A DNA stretch of 64,000 nt from Leptasterias polaris (GCA_037783415.1 JAZGTN010000062.1:2333501-2397500), one strand, 5' to 3'; shown: positions 1 to 8,180, counted from the first letter of the stretch. Made by a program: numbers and translations. The notes: generated from the sequence alone by a model not told the origin.

Positions 1-389
1 CTGTTATATTACTCAAGAGCCAATGTTGTACTGTCTTTGGTTTTCCTTGAGGTTCATGTCTTCCAGCTCCTCAAATAAATACCAATCTAATACCAATCAA
101 TGTTGTGCCCTCTCTTAATTTTCTGTAAACTTCTTGTTGTCAAGTCTTTAAAAACTTGCCACCCAAATGATTGTTCAACTCTCAACTTAATCCAGAGTCG
201 ATGTGATGCTGTCTTTTCTTTTTTAGGCTCATGTATCTAGTCGTTCAAAACTTTACCAATCTAATGATTTTTCAACTCTTAAAGATTTAGCAATCTAATA
301 ATTGTTCACAAGTCAATGATGTTCTGTTTCTTAAACTTTGCCCAAGCATGATGACATGTTTATGACAGTGTGTTCTACTTTGCTTGCAG

Positions 390-457
390 ATTGTCCACAG
401 ATTGAAGAGCAGTATCCATCATGGATAAGAGAAGGCCAACTTAGAATGTCGTATGAG
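390..457 (+). other. Exon-like module 1 (68 nt, only open copy)
   Basis: The core is preceded by a branch-point-like TTATGAC, a pyrimidine-rich run and GCTTGCAG (ending 389), and followed by GTATGTTG (458). This is the arrangement of a short internal exon. Read after two leading bases, the frame is open for 22 codons and includes CPQIEEQYPSWIREGQ. The other four modules in the unit have TGA (or a shifted frame) near the Trp codon. A second possible donor, GTATGAG, begins at 451. I do not recognise the peptide. Equivalent modules are at 8570-8637, 16750-16817, 24906-24973, 33086-33153, 41179-41246 (Trp to Gly) and 55364-55431; the module is deleted in U7. Expression is unproven. Confidence 0.45.
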
Positions 458-787
458 GTATGTTGAAAAATGTCAATTCTTCTTAAATTTTTAAACCCTG
501 CGCAATGATGTTCAACAACTGTTCACGAGCCGATGTCGTTCTGTCTCTTACATTTCTCCGAACCTCATGTTGTCCAGTCTCTTAAAACTGCCATCTTAAT
601 GATTGTTCAACTCTCAAGTTATTTCAGAGTCGATGTTGTGCTCTATTGTGGTTTTCCTTGAGAACTGTCAAATTGTTCTGGAACTGATGTTGGAGATTAG
701 AAAAGTGTCATACGCATAGAATATGTACAGGAATAGCTAACTGTCTTAAAATAATGTTTATGACTGTGTGTCGTTTTTTGCTTTCAG

Positions 788-850
788 ATTATTCACAGAT
801 TGAAGAGCAGTATCCATCATGAATAAGTTCAACATGGAATGTCATGTGAG
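788..850 (+). other. Exon-like module 2 (63 nt, pseudo-exon)
   Basis: The core is homologous to module 1. It is flanked by TTTTTTGCTTTCAG and GTATGTTG, so the splice-like borders survive. The module 1 frame meets TGA after YPS, and a short deletion shifts the remainder. Copies are at 8968-9030, 17148-17210, 25304-25366, 33484-33546, 41582-41644 and 56532-56594; it is absent from U7. Confidence 0.4.
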
Positions 851-1151
851 GTATGTTGATAAATGTCAACTCTTCTTAAGTCTTTAAACCCTGCAATTTA
901 TTTTCAACTGTTAAACTGCTAACAAGCCGAAGTTATGTCGTCTCTTACATTTCTCCGAACTTCATGTTATCCAGTTGTATTGCGCAATGATGTTTAACGC
1001 TTCAACTGTTAACGAGCCGATGTCGTACTGTTTCTTAAATTTTCTCCAAACCTCATGGTGTCCAGTCTCTTAAAACTGCCACCTTAATGATTGTTCAACT
1101 CTCAACTTATTTCAGAGTCGATGTTGTGTCCTTCAAAACTTTACGATTTTA

Positions 1152-1334
1152 ATGATATTTCAACTGTCAAATTGTTCAGGAACTGATGTTGTACGATTTC
1201 TTTATTTGCTTTTGGTTAGGGGGTGCTGGCGGATGGTTGTGACGTGGAAAGGTTTTGCTGCTAACATGGACGATAGTGACCTTAACAGAGACGACGACGA
1301 TAGGACGGTGTTGGCAGAACAGAGTAAACTTTGA
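1152..1334 (+). other. Conserved short ORF, possible terminal exon
   Basis: A 60-codon ORF is kept in all eight units (9332, 17512, 25668, 33848, 41913, 48281 and 56896), with only a Val-to-Gly change in U6 and U7. The 5' half is satellite sequence. From 1220 the sequence is unique and follows TTTATTTGCTTTTGGTTAG, a plausible 3' splice site. The part after 1220 would encode a Trp/Arg-rich start and an acidic stretch with consecutive Asp residues, ending at TGA (1332). AATAAA occurs at about 1459 and 1732. If module 1 used the GTATGAG donor at 451, its frame would join this one. No family is recognised. It may equally be chance: the array is young, so conservation across units says little about selection. 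Confidence 0.3.
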
Positions 1335-1787
1335 AGAAGAATCACAGTTTTGGAGATCACGATAACAGGTGTGAATGTAGCAATAGAGTAAATAACCAAT
1401 TGATGATGGTCACATGACTGCATCCAAAAGAACACTTTGAGAAGTTGGTCCAGGCGTTAATAAATGGCAACAAGAAATATTTGCCGTTGTAAAGTGGTTC
1501 TTTGCAAACGTGAACCACTGAATGGAAGACAATTTATTTTAAAAGGACAAGTGTTTGAGATGACAGCGATGAAGGAGTAGGAAGTGTAGCTACATGAATG
1601 CAGAGTAAGACTAAAAAGGAAAGGAGGAATTCCTAGGAGAACCAAGTTGACAGAAGTTAATGTAAAGTAGTATAAGATTAAAAGTAAAATGTAACGAATC
1701 TGTAAAAACAATAGTGTGTTTACTAATAATGAATAAATATACAAAATTGAATTTGAAGAACGTGCAGTGTATTGAAATTATTTGAAA
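1335..1787 (+). other. 3'UTR-like A-rich stretch with AATAAA signals
   Basis: This is non-repetitive within the unit, with no credible ORF on the plus strand. AATAAA is found at about 1459 and 1732; the second is followed by a GTGCAGTGTATTG-like GT-rich stretch, as in a polyadenylation site. In U6 and U7 a 78-bp piece corresponding to about 1499-1576 is missing. Confidence 0.3.
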
Positions 1788-1867
1788 GGTTAGGGTTAAG
1801 TTTGTCATTAGGGTTAGGGCCATGGTTAGGGTTAAGGTTAGGGAAAGGGTTAGGGTCAGGGTTAGGG
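1788..1867 (+). repeat. Imperfect TTAGGG-like tract
   Basis: GGTTAGGG and variants (GGTTAAGG, GGGAAAGGG, GGGTCAGGG) repeat over about 80 bp. Lengths differ between units: U2 9968-10047, U3 18148-18203 (24 bp shorter), U4 26304-26383, U5 34484-34563, U6 42471-42532, U7 48839-48865 (shortest) and U8 57520-57599. It is interstitial and degenerate, so not a chromosome end. Confidence 0.85.
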
Positions 1868-1869
1868 AC

Positions 1870-2297
1870 TATAATATTTCGGGTACGGGAATAGCAAACT
1901 GTCTTAAAATATACGGTTAGAATGTATCGGGTACGAGAATAGCAAACTGTCTTAAAATATACGGTTAGAGTGTATCGGGTACGAGAATAGCAAACTGTCT
2001 TAAAATATACGGTTAGAATGTATCGGGTACGAGACTAGCAAACTGTCTTAAAATATACGGTTAGAGTGTATCGGGTACGAGACTAGCAAACTGTCTTAAA
2101 ATATACGGTTAGAGTGTATCGGGTACGAGACTAGCAAACTGTCTTAAAATATACGGTTAGAATGTATCGGGTACGAGAATAGCAAACTGTCTTAAAATGT
2201 ATGGTTGAATGTGTCGGGTATGAGAATAGCTAACTGTCTTAAAATATACGGTTAGAATGTGTCTGGTACAGGAATAGCAAACTGTCATAAAATACAG
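1870..2297 (+). repeat. 48-bp minisatellite, 9 copies (U1)
   Basis: The monomer carries ATACGGTTAGAATGTATCGG then GTACGAGAATAGCAAACTG and a CTTAAAAT end. The period is exactly 48 bp: AGCAAACTG starts at 1893, 1941 and 1989. Variants alternate GAGAATAGC with GAGACTAGC. A single diverged relative lies in the satellite at about 699-755 and is a likely progenitor. Confidence 0.93.
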
Positions 2298-2324
2298 GTG
2301 TAATATATAGCATATAGCATATAG

Positions 2325-2470
2325 TCCCTCCCACCCATCCCCCTACCCCCTCCAGCAGCGTCGGTGTCTAGCTGCGTAGGGTCCGGGGTCCTAGACCTCA
2401 TAAGGGGGGATAGGGGGGCGGAGCCCCCCTGGGGCTTGGCGGGGCATTGCCCCGCAGGACTATCCTAGCA
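2325..2470. repeat. GC-rich block with two perfect hairpins
   Basis: A C-rich start is followed by G-runs and two perfect stems: GGGGGGC (2413-2419) pairs with GCCCCCC (2423-2429) over a 3-nt loop, and GCGGGGC (2439-2445) pairs with GCCCCGC (2449-2455) over ATT. Composition is unlike the AT-rich surroundings. It is present in every unit (for example 10505, 42985, 49085 and 58080), and subtype B has CCGGTGTCC for CCGGGGTCC. It may be part of an unrecognised non-autonomous element. Confidence 0.75.
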
Positions 2471-2525
2471 AAAAATTTTGAGGGTCTTATTTTAGGTTTT
2501 TTTCGCTTTTTTATTTTTCTTTAAT

Positions 2526-2590
2526 TTTCATTTTTATTTTATTTTATTTTATTTTATTTTATGTATGTATATATATATTATTATTATATT
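2526..2590. repeat. (ATTTT)n and TA-rich simple repeats
   Basis: About seven ATTTT units are followed by alternating TA and ATT. They are found in all units at the same place; U4 has one interruption (near 27055). Confidence 0.9.
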
Positions 2591-2605
2591 AAAATTTTAT
2601 TTTTA

Positions 2606-2685
2606 TTTATCCGAAGTAGTTCCTCCAAATCGACAAGTAACTTTTACAAGTTACTTGCCGATTTGGAGGAACTACTTCGGATAAA
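2606..2685. repeat. Near-perfect 38-bp inverted repeat (U1)
   Basis: The left arm 2606-2643 and right arm 2648-2685 are reverse complements with one A:C mismatch (2633/2658), separated by the 4-nt loop TTAC. A transcript would fold to a long stable hairpin. It has no internal ORF. It may be the remnant of a tiny inverted-repeat element or a palindrome formed by template switching. Confidence 0.92.
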
Positions 2686-2739
2686 AGTTAGACTCGTGAA
2701 TAAAACGCTGTGGGACGGGTAAGAAGTTAGAAGTTTAAT

Positions 2740-2885
2740 AAAGTTTCAAAAGGTACATTTTTTGGCAAAGTTTCAGAGAGTAACATTTGTAACAAAGTTT
2801 AAGGAAAAATCTGTAACAAAATTTAAGGAAAAAATCTGTAACAAACTTTAAAGAAAATATGTGTCAAAGTTAAAGAAAATTTAAG
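2740..2885 (+). repeat. Degenerate A-rich short tandem repeat
   Basis: The theme TAACAAAGTTTAAGGAAAAA with CTG recurs five or six times with an uneven period of about 22-27 bp. It is present in all units just before satellite block 2. No ORF or known element is recognised. Confidence 0.7.
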
Positions 2886-3176
2886 TCAAATTTTATACGG
2901 AAATTTACCAATCTAATGATATATCAACTCTCAAATTGTTCTTGAGCAAATGTTGTACTGTTACTTAAACTCTGCCCAAGCATGTTGACATTTGATCAAA
3001 TGTTTAAGGTTAATGACAGTGTGTCTCACTTTGCTTGCAGATTATTTACAGATTGAAGAGCAGCAGTATCCATCATGAATAAGAGAAGGTCAACTTGGAA
3101 TGTCATGTGAGGTATGTTGAAAAATGTAAGTTCTTCTTAAGTTTTTGAAACCCTTCACTATGATTTTCAAATGCAT
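2886..3176. repeat. Satellite block 2 (U1)
   Basis: Returns to the satellite phrases (TTTACCAATCTAATGATAT, CTTAAACTCTGCCCAAGCATG) and contains exon-like module 3. Nothing else is seen. Confidence 0.75.
3041..3111 (+). other. Exon-like module 3 (71 nt, pseudo-exon)
   Basis: Flanked by CACTTTGCTTGCAG and GTATGTTG. It has one extra CAG codon relative to module 1 and a TGA where module 1 has TGG; the frame beyond that stop still reads IREGQLGMSCE. Copies are at 11221-11291, 19377-19447, 27557-27627, 35737-35807, 43699-43769, 49798-49868 and 58792-58862. Confidence 0.4.
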
Positions 3177-3502
3177 GTCAGGCAGAGCAGTTAAGTGCAT
3201 CAGTCAGACTTTAGTTCTGGTGGCTGAGTCGTCAGGGTGTGGGTTCGAATTCTGGTCATGAAACTTGTGTCCTTGAGCAAGACACTTAACTATAATTGCT
3301 TCTCTTCACCCAGGGGTAAAATGGGTCCCTGTGAGGGCAGAGATGGTTCTTGTGAATGATTTAGCTTAGTGCGCTTTGGAAGCACAGGCCGTATACTCCC
3401 CAGGGAGCTGAGATGGTTTCAGGAATGAAATAAATGGCCAAGTGATCAGGGGTAATAATGTGTGAAGTGCAATGATCATTCTTTAGAATTACACTATACA
3501 AG
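3177..3502 (+). mobile_element. tRNA-derived SINE (U1)
   Basis: The head resembles a leucine/serine-type tRNA with a long variable arm: an A-box-like GGCAGAGCAGTTAAGTGC (3181), an anticodon-arm-like AGACTTTAGTTCTGG, and a B box GGTTCGAATTC (3242) matching the Pol III consensus except near its end. The body has CCTTGAGCAAGACACTTAAC and CCCAGGGG style segments familiar from tRNA-SINEs of marine deuterostomes. The tail CACTATACA is a decayed CGCTATATAAA type end, better kept in subtype B (CACTATATAAG). It inserted between satellite monomers before unit amplification, since every unit has it. Confidence 0.8.
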
Positions 3503-4600
3503 AGCCGATATTATTATTTATCAGAACATGTCACCTTAATAATTGTTTATCACTCAAGTTATTCAAGAGTCCATGAAGTTCTCTCTTCGGTTTTCTTTGA
3601 GGCTCATAATGTCTTTTAAAACTTGCCATCTTAATGGTTGGTTCATCACTCAAACTATTCAAAGGCCGATGATACTTTAATTTTACATTTATACATTTAT
3701 ACATTTTTACCAGCCATTGATGTGCTGTCTCTCAAATTTCTTCAAACCTCATTTTGTTCAGTTCCTCATAAGTCTTAAAGTATTCAGGAGCAAATGTTGT
3801 GGTGCCTTTGGTTTTCGTTTGTGGCTCATGTGTCTAGTCGTTCGAAAATTTAGCTTTCTAATAGTTGTTCCTGAGCTGATGTTGTTCTGTTTCTTAAACT
3901 TTGCCCTAGCATGATGACGTTTGATGACACATTTTTGACGATGTGTTCTACTCTGCTTGCTGGTTATTCACAGATTGAAGAGCAGTATCCATCATGAATA
4001 AGAAGTGGACATGGAATGTCATGTGAGGTACGTGATTAATGTCAACTCTTCTTTAAGTTTTGAAACCCTGGGCAGTGTTTTTCAACTCTTAAACTGTTCA
4101 TGAGACGAAGTTGCGCCGTCTGTTATATTTCTCTGAACCTCATGTTGTCAAGTACCTTGAAATGTGCCACCTACATGTAAATGATTGTACAACTCTTAAA
4201 ACTGTTCATGATCCTATGTTGCTTTGTTTGTGGTTTTCGTTGAGGCTTATGTTGTTGTTTAGTCTAAGGATATTTCAACTCTCAAATGTTGTGCCGTCTC
4301 AAAACATCCTGTTGTGTAGTCCCTTGAAACAGACCACCTAAATGATTGTTCTACTCTTAAAATAATGTGCTGTGTCTTAAAATTTTCCGAATGTCGGGCT
4401 CTCCAGTCCCTCTAAACGTAACACCTTGATAATTTTGCTGTCTTTGGTTTTCTTTGAAGCTCATGTTGTTTGGTCTGTCACACATTTACCAATCTAATGA
4501 CATTTTACCCCTTAAAATTTTAGCGATCCAATGATTACTTTCAAGCCAATGTTTTACCGGTACTGTTCCTAAAGCTTTGCCCAAGCATGATGACATTTGA
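3503..4600. repeat. Satellite block 3 (U1)
   Basis: About ten diverged ~100-bp monomers, including the phrases TCTTTGGTTTTCTTTGAAG and CTTTGCCCAAGCATGATGAC, with exon-like module 4 in the middle. Short plus-strand ORFs of 65-76 codons here (for example 3717-3914 and 4111-4341) are made of satellite sequence and look incidental. Confidence 0.75.
3963..4027 (+). other. Exon-like module 4 (65 nt, acceptor mutated)
   Basis: The same core, but the acceptor reads GCTTGCTG instead of GCTTGCAG, so the AG is lost. The donor is GTACGTG. The TGA stop is present. Copies are at 12143-12207, 20299-20363, 28479-28543, 36659-36723, 44602-44666, 50721-50785 and 59695-59759. This one is most likely dead as an exon. 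Confidence 0.4.
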
Positions 4601-7600
4601 GTAAAAGTCTTGAGTAAAATAATCCCTATAAAGCTCACGTAGGAAGCTAAACTGGGATGGTGCGTTGGTGACCGTCATTGGTCGACAGTGCAGAAGTGCA
4701 GTGAGAAATGAAAGAAAAGGCGCGCTATTTACACTGTACAAGAGCCGAAATGGGTTTACAGCATCCTAGAGCCAGCCAGAGGCTGTAGGACTCTGATAGC
4801 TGGCAGGGCAACCTGTTGGAATGCTGAGATGGATGGTGCGAAGACTGCTGTAGATGGTAGTTGGTTCCAGATCTTAACTGTTCTTGGGTAGAATGAAAAT
4901 TTGTATTGGTCGTTTGAGGCATCCGGTATGGTATTCTTGAGGGAGTGATCCTGTCTGGCAATGTATGTAGCTGGTTTGATGGATGGTGGCAATTGGATGT
5001 TGACTAGACCACGGTGTATTTTGAAGAACATTGTGGACTGTGCAAGAAGGCGTCTTACATGCAGTGTCTCCCATCCCAGGTAGTTAATGAGTAATGTGAC
5101 CGTACTGGTCTACTGAGGCAATGGATTTATGAATTTGCTCAAGTCGTTTTTGGCCATCCAATGTGTGTGGACTCCAGACTTCTGAGGCGTAGTCCATTTG
5201 CGGGCGAACTAGGGTTTTGTAGGCAGTTATTTTAACAGTTTGGGTGCAATGAGCGAGGGTTCTGCGGAGAAGACCAAGGGTGCGGCTAGATTTATTTATC
5301 ATTTTCTGGTGGTGGATGTTCCAGCGGAGATCATGAGTCACTGTGACTCCCAGGTAATCGTACTGGTCTACTGAGGCAAGAGTTGTTCCAAGGATATTAT
5401 ATTGAAAGAGACTGGGCTTGTGTTTTTTGGTGTTCGATAGTAAGGCACATTTGTTGATATTGAAGTGCATCAACCATTTGGCGGACCAGTCAGTGAGCAA
5501 TGATATGTCTTGCAGGAGCTTGGAATGATCTTCCTGGCAATGGATTTTGCGATAGATAACACTGTCATCAGCAAAAAGCCTCAATGTGGATTGCACTTGG
5601 TCCTGGATGTCGTTCCCAACACTGAACCTTGAGGTACACCTGATGTTACCTTAACCCAAGACGAAAAGGAACCATTGACTGTCACAGCCTGTTCGCGATC
5701 ACTCAGGAATGCACTAATCCAATTTACCGTGTCACCTCTGACACCATAGAATTGAAGCTTGGCTGACAGGCGATGGTGAGGCACGTTGTCAAAAGCCTTG
5801 CTAAAATCTAGGAAGACCCAATCGTGTGTCGCAGATATGAGTTGTGTTGTAGTTGACAGTTTTCCTCTGAAGCCATGTTGTGAATCAAGAAGGATGTTTG
5901 GATAAATGGCTCAGTATGATGTGTTCCATGACCTTACAGCATGCACAGGTTAAGGAGATATGCCTGTAAGTAGATGGATCAGATTTTGGGTCCTTCTTGT
6001 AGATGCTGGTGACCAGAGCTTTTTTCCATTGGGTAGGAATGGTGCCACTATTGTATGATTGTTGGAAAAGGAAAGTTAGTGCTGGTGCTATTTCATGCTC
6101 AACTAACTTCAAAAGCTTAGGTGAAATTTCATCTGGTCCACACGCTTTAGATGGATTGATTGCTGCAAGTTGCTTTTCTACTCCAGCAATACCTATGACG
6201 ATGTTTGTGATGGATGGGTATGGAGAAATTCCCTTGTCTGGTATGTTTAGGTTGGTTTCTTGCGTGAATACAGATCATTGGAAGTAATTATTTAACAGTT
6301 CAGCCTTGTCTTTGTCTGTTGAGCACATTTTGGAGGCAGATCGCAGGGTAGGAATGCCCAGGTGCTCAGTTCGCATGAGTTTAACATATGACCAGAAAGT
6401 TTTTGGTTTCTCTGCAAGACTTGCTCCGATGACGTTGTTGACATTGTTGACATTGATGACGTTGTTGATTGTGGAATTGTCTGTATTCGTACCAGGTTCT
6501 ATTGTTTTGGAGTTTACGTGCTTCCCTGTATAGTCTGTCCCGCTTTCGCATCTCTCGCTTCAAGGTAGTTGAGATCCATGGCAGATGGCGTTTACTTTTA
6601 CTCCACTTTGAAGGGACACAACACGTATTCAGGATGCCATTGAGACTGTCAAGTATTTTGGACCAGTTTGTATTAACAGTGTTGCTGATTGGGTCAGAGT
6701 GAAGGAAGTCCTCTGTGAATTGATTAACCCGCTGTTTCAGTTGGGCTGTGTCGGCTTTATGGAAGAAGTTTTATGAAGAGTTTCTGGGGTGGTTTAGCTT
6801 GCTGTTTGGGTTTTTCAGTTGATGTTAAAGGTGATGATGTTGTGGTCTGAAATACCTGGGTTTGATTCGATGTTGCTTACAAGCTGTTGATTAGGTCTAA
6901 TATACTGTTGGAGATTGGTCTGGTGACCTGGTTGACTAATTGCACAAGTGAATGATCCATGAGTATGTCAAGAAATTTTTGGTGAATACTAGCGGTGTTG
7001 GGGTTTGATGCAGTACCCGTAGTCCAATCGATGTCGGGGACAGTTGAAGTCGCCGGCAATCACGGTGTAGACGTCTGTGGAAGGGCTGTAGAACCGGGAT
7101 CTGTTTCAGATAAGCTTGTATCCCATTCAAGTGGCGAGAAAGGATTTTAAAGTTCGGCTGGAGTTGTGGCGTGTAGGGAGCTGCTGAAGTTCGGTGAGCC
7201 ACATTCACAGCAGATCCACGAGAAGCTGCTTGACGCCTTGACTATAGTATACTATAGTGATGCACAGGAATGCCAGCACATTGAATGTGGCACCAGAACC
7301 CACATGTGTCGCAATTGAGAGCAGCATGGCTGTCATTGACCTCGTTGTTGCAGATACCACACGGGTATTCGGGAACAGGGCTTGAGGGACCAGGTCCAGG
7401 GTTTACTTTGACTTGACCGCTAAGGAGTAGTATTATTACTACATGTAAGTGGCTTAGTCTATTGGACTGAAAAGCAAGCGCTGTTGTTGTGCGTTTTGCC
7501 TTTTTTTACGGAGCGTGCCAGTAGGACCAGGCTGGATTTATCAAGCTGGGGCTGGTCTTGGTTGTAGAGGCTATTATTTGTGGAAAAGGTCAGTTTTGGA

Positions 7601-7630
7601 GGCGCCAAGTTTGTGAAGGAATTTGCATCA
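4601..7630 (-). mobile_element. Dead CR1/L2-group non-LTR retrotransposon (U1)
   Basis: Read on the minus strand, ORF2 parts appear in order: a hydrophobic LLLSG run and SGQVKVNPGP (2A-like; NPGP at 7403-7392); a PHD-type zinc finger (7361-7201: CGIC, CDTC, WCHIQC, CCEC); an endonuclease remnant with GDFNCP (7054-7043), PDIDW and SDH (6850-6842); an EN-RT linker; and reverse transcriptase pieces at 6112-5885, 5784-5581 (GVPQGSVLG) and 5596-5084 (FADD at 5575-5564), with the family-typical YPRTVKIWNQLP near 4870. Frames are broken many times. The first ~150 residues of the endonuclease are not detectable, and the codons between GSVLG and NDIQDQ are deleted. The 3' end has two TTGAGTAAAA repeats 13 bp apart. 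A 36-bp deletion removes sequence after the VFLDFSKAFD region. Confidence 0.92.
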
Positions 7631-8180
7631 CACTTGTCAAAACGTGCAACCTTAATGATTTATCATCATTCAAGTTATTATAGAATAGATGTTGTGCTCT
7701 CATTGGTTTTCCTTGAGGCTCATAATGTCTAGTCTTTTAAAACTTGCCGCCTTAATGATTGTTCAGTTCTAAAAGTATTCAGGAGCCAATGTTGTGGTGC
7801 CTTTGGTTTTCTTTGGGGCTCATGTGTTTAGTCGTTCAAAAATTTACCAATCTACTGATATTGCAACTCTTAAATTGTTCTCAAGCCAATGATGCTTTCG
7901 TAAACTTTTCCCAAGCATGATGACATTTTATGAAATGTTTTTGACAGTGTGTCTTTTTTACGCTTGCAGATAATTTACACATTGAAGAGCAGGTCATCTT
8001 GAAATGACATGTGAGGTATGTTGAATAATGTTCATTCTTTTAAAGTTTTTTAAACCACGCTCAATGATTTTCAATGCTTCAACTGTTCATTAGCCACTGT
8101 TATGCTGTCTCTTAAATTTCTCCGAACGTCTTGGAATGTTGTCCATTCTCTCGAAACGTAACACCTTGATGATCGTTCAA
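7631..8180. repeat. Satellite block 4 (U1), joins block 1 of U2
   Basis: Satellite phrases resume immediately beyond the LINE 5' end (CTTGTCAAAACGTGCAACCTTAATG) and run through the unit boundary into 8181-9331. It contains exon-like module 5. No other feature is seen. Confidence 0.75.
7970..8015 (+). other. Exon-like module 5 (46 nt, internally deleted)
   Basis: Flanked by TTTTTTACGCTTGCAG and GTATGTTG. The core keeps the IEEQ segment, then loses the PSWIR part and reaches TGA at its 3' end. Copies are at 16150-16195, 24306-24351, 32486-32531, 40634-40679, 54764-54809 and 63712-63757; U6 lost it in the 48142 deletion. Confidence 0.4.

Larger units (their letters stand above)
1..1151. repeat. 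Diverged ~100-bp satellite monomers, block 1
   Basis: The stretch is built from recurring phrases in a fixed order: ATGATTGTTCAACTCTCAA, then GAGCCGATGTTGT, then a CTTTGGTTTTCCTTGAGG or CTTAAATTTCTCCGAAC type segment, then TCATGTTGTCCAGTC and a CTTAAAACTGCCACC or TTTACCAATCTAATG type end. Successive phrases are roughly 90-120 bp apart and diverged, so this looks like an old short-monomer satellite frozen inside the 8-kb unit. Two exon-like modules lie within it (390 and 788). No coding gene is seen otherwise. Confidence 0.8.
1..8180. repeat. Macrosatellite unit U1 (subtype A reference)
   Basis: The sequence at 1 recurs at 8181, 16361, 24517, 32697, 40824, 54975 and 63902. The copies match across the whole unit, so this is a head-to-tail array with an 8180-bp period. 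U1 is used as the reference for all sub-features. It holds diverged ~100-bp satellite monomers, five exon-like modules, a 48-bp minisatellite, a 38-bp inverted repeat, a SINE and a minus-strand LINE. Position 1 is only where the window begins; the true phase of the repeat is unknown. Confidence 0.97.

Noticed and set aside
1457..1744. Minus-strand ORF of 95 codons, repeated in most units
   Set aside because: Low-complexity Leu/Tyr/Thr-rich translation of an A-rich, AATAAA-containing stretch. It has no recognisable domain and is broken by the 78-bp deletion in U6 and U7.
1788..1867. True telomere or subtelomere end
   Set aside because: The repeats are degenerate, under 100 bp and internal to every unit.
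1870..2297. CRISPR array
   Set aside because: The whole 48-bp monomer repeats with no unique spacers, in eukaryotic DNA.
3177..3262. Functional tRNA gene
   Set aside because: The stems do not pair well enough, the B box ends GGTTCGAATTC, and the sequence continues into a SINE body.
3717..4341. Plus-strand ORFs of 65-76 codons in satellite block 3
   Set aside because: They consist of ordinary satellite monomers. Their survival in all units reflects the youth of the array.
5084..5596. Active reverse transcriptase
   Set aside because: Motif A and the GVPQG box lie in other frames, codons are missing before the FADD strand, and the endonuclease is incomplete.
6003..6702. Plus-strand ORFs opposite the LINE (94, 75 and 77 codons)
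   Set aside because: Antisense shadows of the RT and linker region; the minus-strand frames show the conserved motifs.
7392..7425. Working 2A ribosome-skipping site
   Set aside because: The Asp and Glu normally needed are replaced by Gln and Lys, and the surrounding ORF is broken.
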